The notes under the pieces: generated by a model | The model's input: only the letters and a program-made list of their open reading frames with translations | Told to the model about the DNA's origin: nothing | Databases searched by the model: none | Shown: positions 6,253-6,327 of the stretch, in pieces | How the letters are laid out: each line of letters opens with the position of its first letter | Position numbering within the stretch: position 1 is the first letter of the stretch | Assembly (NCBI GenBank): GCA_002401545.1 | Contig: NVTJ01000018.1 | Location: forward strand, 23,017 to 29,343 | Source: Alphaproteobacteria bacterium | Lineage (GTDB): Bacteria; Pseudomonadota; Alphaproteobacteria; Sphingomonadales; Emcibacteraceae | DNA length: 6,327 nucleotides | Direction of reading: 5' to 3' | Position numbers and translations under genes: made by a program

Positions 6253-6281
6253 ATAATAGCGTTATATTGACAAATTGTCAA
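6253..6281 (-). promoter_or_regulatory. brnTA promoter, near-consensus sigma-70
   Basis: On the minus strand a perfect TTGACA (6276-6281) is followed after exactly 17 nt by TATTAT (6253-6258; 5 of 6 to TATAAT). The usual start site, 6-8 nt after the -10 box, falls on or next to the A of the brnT ATG at 6247. The -35 hexamer and most of the spacer are buried in a 27-bp palindrome. Confidence 0.75.
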
Positions 6282-6287
6282 TATAAC
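6261..6287. promoter_or_regulatory. 27-bp perfect palindrome, probable BrnA operator
   Basis: The 13-base arm GTTATATTGACAA, a single central A, and the exact reverse complement TTGTCAATATAAC. It covers the -35 box and most of the spacer of the brnTA promoter, so a bound repressor would exclude RNA polymerase. Ribbon-helix-helix antitoxins bind such dyads, and BrnA of Brucella autorepresses its operon. Assigning BrnA as the ligand is inference; the palindrome itself is directly visible. Confidence 0.75.
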
Positions 6288-6327
6288 TGATCATGCTGTG
6301 ATTTTGGGAATATCCCCTACACTTCCG

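Noticed and set aside
6306..6316. GGGA-ATA-TCCC dyad near the right edge
   Set aside because: Four-base arms are common by chance, and the flanking context is cut by the window edge.

Overview
The window reads as part of an alphaproteobacterial chromosome. The order yebC-ruvC-ruvA-ruvB-ybgC-tolQ-tolR, all transcribed leftward, is the arrangement typical of that class, and the RuvB, TolQ and YebC sequences look alphaproteobacterial. No species can be named from this stretch alone.

Region 1 (about 1-4409, minus strand) is a compact housekeeping operon. Transcription runs from right to left: yebC, ruvC, ruvA, ruvB, ybgC, tolQ and the first 94 codons of tolR, which leaves the window at the left edge. 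Neighbours overlap by 1, 4 or 8 nt, except for an 8-nt gap between ybgC and tolQ, so translational coupling is likely throughout. The operon joins a translation factor (YebC), the complete Holliday-junction machinery (RuvA and RuvB for branch migration, RuvC for resolution) and the start of the Tol-Pal envelope system (YbgC thioesterase, TolQ and TolR proton-driven motor).

Region 2 (4410-4611) is the leader of this operon. It holds a 7-bp hairpin directly in front of the yebC ribosome binding site, an AT-rich symmetrical tract, and a tentative promoter.

Region 3 (about 4612-6327) is visibly more AT-rich and looks like accessory cargo on the same strand. It encodes a two-domain DEDDh exonuclease with a C-terminal BRCT domain, expressed from a near-consensus promoter of its own, and a BrnT/BrnA type II toxin-antitoxin pair with the toxin gene first. 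The brnTA promoter is almost perfect sigma-70 and is overlaid by an exact 27-bp palindrome, the probable BrnA autorepression operator. The -10 box sits so close to the brnT ATG, with no Shine-Dalgarno, that the toxin message is predicted to be leaderless.

No tRNA, rRNA, CRISPR array, insertion sequence or integrase is visible. No gene-free stretch exceeds about 200 bases.
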